From NCBI GenBank assembly GCA_030594925.1, contig JAUVEG010000048.1, forward strand, positions 1-8,123: a stretch of 8,123 bases of DNA, given 5' to 3'. Below the pieces are notes generated by a model, which saw nothing but the letters and a program-made list of their open reading frames with translations, was not told the DNA's origin and made no database searches. The stretch comes from Gammaproteobacteria bacterium (GTDB lineage: Bacteria > Pseudomonadota > Gammaproteobacteria > Chromatiales > Chromatiaceae). Positions 5,953 through 8,123 of the stretch are shown in pieces. Numbering within the stretch: the first letter of the stretch is position 1; the number at the start of each line of letters is the position of its first letter. A program made the translations under genes and the position numbers.

Positions 5953-6177
5953 TAACCACAGATGGAGACAGATACACACAGATAAGAGATCTCTTTAGAG
6001 CCTATTGAAAAACTCGTAAATAGTGAGTTTTGTCATCTCGAAAGAATGTGAGAGATCTTATTTATTAATGAGTCAAGATTTCTCCTTTCAGTCGAAATGA
6101 CAGCTATTGAGAGTTTTTGCAAGAGGATTTTAATCTGTCTCTATCTGTGTGCATCTGTCTGTGTGCATCTGTGGTAA
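5953..6177. repeat. nested palindromic repeat: CACAGATG-type arms around an inner TGTCAT palindrome
   Basis: The outer arms are 5955-5984 (starting ACCACAGATGGAGACAG) and about 6133-6174, whose reverse complement starts ACCACAGATGCACACAG. The right arm holds four ATCTGTNN units and is about one unit longer than the left. Inside lies a second inverted repeat, TTGAAAAACTC (6005-6015) with GAGTTTTTGCAA (6111-6122). Within that is a third, TGTCATCTCGAAAGAA (from 6031) with its partner ending in TTCGAAATGACA-like order reversed at 6075-6102. It lies between the convergent DsrC-like gene and the mtgA/hydrolase-remnant side. A left-arm hairpin AAAACTC/GAGTTTT (6009-6031) is also present. Confidence 0.8.
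6031..6102. repeat. inner TGTCATYTCGA inverted repeat
   Basis: Bases 6031-6059 and 6075-6102 are imperfect reverse complements (roughly 22 of 28 positions) with a 15-base AT-rich loop. Both ends read TGTCAT when viewed outward-in, followed by TCGA and ending in an ATCTT block. From memory, TGTCATTTCGACTGAA-like repeats occur in many bacterial genomes as independent intergenic elements, which would make this an insertion inside the outer palindrome; that step is inference. Confidence 0.65.
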
Positions 6178-6183
6178 AAAAAC

Positions 6184-6212
6184 AGGGTGCACTAAGGTTG
6201 GCGCATTGCACC
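6184..6212. repeat. GGTGCA intergenic element, copy 1
   Basis: This 29-base element, AGGGTGCACTAAGG...GCGCATTGCACC, has GGTGCA/TGCACC ends able to form a hairpin. It matches 23 of 29 bases of 7155-7183 in the same orientation. It marks the exact point where the hydrolase remnant on the minus strand loses homology, and follows directly on the right arm of the nested palindrome. Confidence 0.7.
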
Positions 6213-6344
6213 GGGATCATCCTCCAGCCCCAGTCGTTCACTGCGGCCACGCAATTGCTTTCTGCCAAACCAGGTAGGCCACAGGGTCTGCAGGTGCAGG
6301 TTTGCCAGCCACCAGAGGGGTTTGAATATTGACGGGATAATCAA
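6192..6344 (-). pseudogene. YheT-type alpha/beta-hydrolase remnant, N-terminus only
   Basis: Immediately after the mtgA stop, in the same frame, the minus strand encodes about 50 residues that look like the N-terminus of YheT-family hydrolases. The key segment is FKPLWWLANLHLQTLWPTWF (residues 7-26), followed by SERLGLEDD (35-43). In the family this corresponds to F.PPWWL.N.HLQT.WP and ERLEL.DGDF, followed by about 280 further residues including the catalytic serine, none of which is present. After residue 43 the sequence enters the GGTGCA repeat and stops at TAG (6194-6192). There is no ATG; a TTG at 6344 with GGGA before it is the only reasonable start. This is read as a gene truncated at the repeat, not a functional small protein. 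Confidence 0.65.
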
Positions 6345-6359
6345 TGAAATCCCGATCTG

Positions 6360-7082
6360 TCACTGCAGTTTGTCAAGATACTTTATGCCGCCAAGCTGCT
6401 TCATCTGCTTCAAGATCCAGCGCTGCTGCTTGCGCACCTTTTTACTCGGCTTTGAAACCTTGTAGATGACTGGATTTGGCAATACGGCTGCAAGCAGAGC
6501 GCATTGATTTCTGGTCATTTTTCGCGGGTCCCTGTGGAAAAATTTCCTGCCGGCTGCATTGAGCCCATAGACGCCGTCACCGAACTGCGCAATATTCAGG
6601 TAGACCTCCAGGATACGCTGCTTTGGCCACACTCCTTCAATCAGCAAGGTAATGACAGCCTCCAGGCCTTTGCGCACATAGCTTCTACCACCCCACAGGA
6701 AAAGATTCTTCGCCACCTGCTGACTGATGGTGCTGGCGCCTCTGGCGCCATTCTGTTCGATTGCATGCCGCAGCTCCTTCAGATCGAATCCCCAATGATT
6801 CGGAAAACGCTGATCCTCTGCAGCGATCACTGCAAGAGGTGCATTTTTCGGCATATCCTCCCAATCCATCCACCAATACCTCACCTCCTTGTGATGCCGC
6901 GGGTCCTGCCAGGCGGCAAAACTCTGCTGCAGCATGAATGATGATGTCGGAATAGGGATCCAGCGAAACACCAGGATCAGCAGCAGCAACAGTGCAAACA
7001 GCAGCAGAAAACCCTTCAGCAGCCAGCCAAGGGTTGTTTTGAGGATGCCTTTACGGCGGGATCTGCGTCGTCGTTTTGCCAT
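6360..7082 (-). CDS. mtgA: monofunctional biosynthetic peptidoglycan transglycosylase
   Basis: This family-GT51 enzyme polymerises lipid II into glycan strands on the periplasmic face of the inner membrane and lacks a transpeptidase domain. The protein has 240 residues, the usual length. A very basic cytoplasmic N-terminus (MAKRRRRSRRK) precedes one transmembrane helix at about 20-40. GT51 motifs follow in order: AAEDQRFPNHWGFD (87-100) with catalytic Glu89, RGASTISQQVAKNLF (114-128), RKGLEA (137-142) with the downstream Glu149, and ILEVYLN (157-163). The start at 7082 is chosen because an upstream GTG at 7115 lies inside the repeat arm and would put MFRGLFFCAFE before the basic segment. No clear ribosome binding site or promoter is visible; the upstream region is repeat sequence. 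In this window it is separated from lysS by 217 bases. Confidence 0.95.
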   Translation of the reverse strand: MAKRRRRSRRKGILKTTLGWLLKGFLLLFALLLLLILVFRWIPIPTSSFMLQQSFAAWQDPRHHKEVRYWWMDWEDMPKNAPLAVIAAEDQRFPNHWGFDLKELRHAIEQNGARGASTISQQVAKNLFLWGGRSYVRKGLEAVITLLIEGVWPKQRILEVYLNIAQFGDGVYGLNAAGRKFFHRDPRKMTRNQCALLAAVLPNPVIYKVSKPSKKVRKQQRWILKQMKQLGGIKYLDKLQ

Positions 7083-7103
7083 TTCAAAAGCACAGAAAAA
7101 TAA

Positions 7104-7280
7104 ACCACGGAACACACGGACTACACGGAAAAGAAAACATTTTTACATAGTCGTAGGGTGCAATAAGCGCAGCGCATTACACCTCTCCATGCAGCGTAAT
7201 GCATTGAGGTTGATGAGATGTCACTCGCGTACCGAAACACATTGAAAAAATAATTCCGTGTATTCCGTGTGTTCCGTGGT
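7104..7280. repeat. compound palindrome with 27-base CACGGA-type arms
   Basis: The arms at 7104-7130 and 7254-7280 are reverse complements with a single mismatch in 27 bases. The right arm is three tandem units of about nine bases (TTCCGTGTA, TTCCGTGTG, TTCCGTGGT). The 123-base interior holds the GGTGCA element and a partial mirror of it. The element fills nearly all of the lysS-mtgA intergenic region (7083-7299) and replaces any recognisable mtgA promoter. Confidence 0.88.
7155..7202. repeat. GGTGCA intergenic element, copy 2, with partial inverted extension
   Basis: Bases 7155-7183 read AGGGTGCAATAAGCGC...GCATTACACC, a hairpin-forming element that is 23/29 identical to 6184-6212. The segment GCATTAC (7174-7180) is followed by its exact reverse complement GTAATGC (7196-7202), suggesting a decayed second half-copy in inverted orientation. 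It sits inside the CACGGA palindrome. Confidence 0.7.
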
Positions 7281-7299
7281 GAAAAAATGCATTAAAAGG

Positions 7300-8123
7300 C
7301 TATTCAGCGCGCATGTGCGGGAACAGCAGCACATCCCTGATGGATGGCGCATCAGCCAGCAGCATCACCAGGCGGTCGATGCCAATGCCCTCGCCGGCCG
7401 TCGGCGGCATGCCATACTCCAACGCACGGATGTAATCCGCATCGTAGTGCATTGCTTCGTCATCTCCCGCATCCTTCTCCTCGACCTGTTTGCGGAAGCG
7501 CTCCGCCTGGTCTTCGGCATCGTTGAGCTCGGAGAAGCCGTTGGCAATTTCGCGGCCGCCGACAAAAAATTCAAAACGATCGGTGACGAAGGGATCCGCA
7601 TCGCTGCGGCGCGCCAGCGGAGAGACTTCGGTCGGGTAGGCGGTGATAAAGGTCGGATTCATGAGGCGATGCTCTACCGTCTTTTCGAAAATCTCGATTT
7701 GCACCTTGCCGAGGCCATAACCCGGCTTGAGTGGAATGCCAAGCCCCTCGGCAACAGCGCGCGCCTTCTCCAGGTCATCCAGCTGCTGCTCACTGATATC
7801 CGTATTGAAGTGCAGGATCGACTCCCTGATCGTCATGCGCGCAAACGGCGAACCAAAATCATACTGCTCTCCCTGATAGGTGACCGTGGTCGTTCCCAAT
7901 ACCTCTTCACTCAGATGGCGCAGCATATCCTCGGTGAGATCCATCAAATCCCTGTAATCCGCGTAGGCCTGATAGAACTCCAGCATGGTGAACTCGGGAT
8001 TATGGCGCGTGGAGAGTCCTTCGTTGCGGAAGTTGCGGTTGATTTCGTAGACACGCTCGAACCCGCCGACGACCAGGCGTTTCAGATAGAGTTCCGGTGC
8101 GATGCGCAGAAACAGCTCCATAT
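7300..8123 (-). CDS. lysS: lysyl-tRNA synthetase, class II, C-terminal part
   Basis: This cytoplasmic enzyme attaches lysine to tRNA-Lys. The reading frame is open to the right edge of the window, so only about 274 C-terminal residues of an expected 500 or so are visible; the N-terminal tRNA-binding OB-fold and motif 1 lie outside. The methionine at 8121 is internal (family context [20 protein letters not shown]) and is not the start. Class II motif 2 is seen as [16 protein letters not shown], followed by [17 protein letters not shown]. Motif 3 is [13 protein letters not shown] near the C-terminus, with the arginine that contacts ATP. The gene ends with TAG at 7302-7300, 20 bases from the CACGGA repeat arm, with no intrinsic terminator visible. 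Confidence 0.97.
   Translation of the reverse strand, partial: MELFLRIAPELYLKRLVVGGFERVYEINRNFRNEGLSTRHNPEFTMLEFYQAYADYRDLMDLTEDMLRHLSEEVLGTTTVTYQGEQYDFGSPFARMTIRESILHFNTDISEQQLDDLEKARAVAEGLGIPLKPGYGLGKVQIEIFEKTVEHRLMNPTFITAYPTEVSPLARRSDADPFVTDRFEFFVGGREIANGFSELNDAEDQAERFRKQVEEKDAGDDEAMHYDADYIRALEYGMPPTAGEGIGIDRLVMLLADAPSIRDVLLFPHMRAE

Noticed and set aside
6131..6177. Possible CRISPR or minisatellite array
   Set aside because: Units are only 8-10 bases with no spacers of constant length, and they are mirrored by an inverted arm; no cas gene is present.
6117..6332. 71-codon plus-strand frame after the nested repeat
   Set aside because: Its first part is the tandem ATCTGTGT arm and the rest is antisense to the hydrolase remnant.
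7083..7115. GTG start for mtgA inside the repeat arm
   Set aside because: It would add MFRGLFFCAFE ahead of the typical basic MAKRRRR start, and the codons belong to the CACGGA repeat.

Overview
The window suggests a gammaproteobacterium, probably a sulfur-oxidising lineage of Chromatiales/Thiotrichales type (inference). The reasons are a nuo operon with separate nuoC and nuoD, the gene order tpiA-secG-tRNA-Leu upstream of it, a DsrC/TusE-related small protein, and REP-like GTAGGAG hairpins. No marker gene fixes the genus. Nearly all genes lie on the minus strand; the DsrC-like gene is the only plus-strand coding gene.

Read in the direction of minus-strand transcription, the core block begins at 5314. 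A near-consensus sigma70 promoter drives tRNA-Gly(GCC), tRNA-Cys(GCA) and tRNA-Leu(TAA). These are followed by tpiA (glycolysis), secG (Sec translocon) and tRNA-Leu(GAG), and the block closes with a strong intrinsic terminator at 3472-3504. After a roughly 325-base leader come nuoA, nuoB, nuoC, nuoD and the start of nuoE, which encode respiratory complex I. A/B, C/D and D/E overlap, so translation is probably coupled. The tRNA Gly-Cys-Leu order matches E. coli glyW-cysT-leuZ, and secG-tRNA-Leu(GAG) matches secG-leuU.

From 5275 to 7299 the window is accessory in character. An inverted pair of REP hairpins is followed by a single plus-strand gene for a 116-residue DsrC/TusE-family protein. That protein lacks both C-terminal functional cysteines but carries an internal CxxC. 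Its promoter is overlaid by one dyad spanning the -35 and -10 boxes and followed by a perfect 13-bp-arm palindrome at the transcription start. Next comes a nested, multi-layer palindromic repeat, then a broken YheT-type hydrolase remnant cut off at a short GGTGCA repeat, then mtgA (peptidoglycan glycosyltransferase). A second compound palindrome follows, and then the C-terminal half of lysS, which runs off the window end.

The most unusual content is the non-coding repeat set. Three long palindromes (3229-3292, 5953-6177, 7104-7280) have different sequences but the same architecture: arms built from about three tandem 8-10 base units fitting NTYYGYGT. Two of them carry a second, unrelated palindrome inside. 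Together with the REP pair and the two GGTGCA elements they fill most of the intergenic space. I see no CRISPR array, transposase, phage gene or toxin-antitoxin module.
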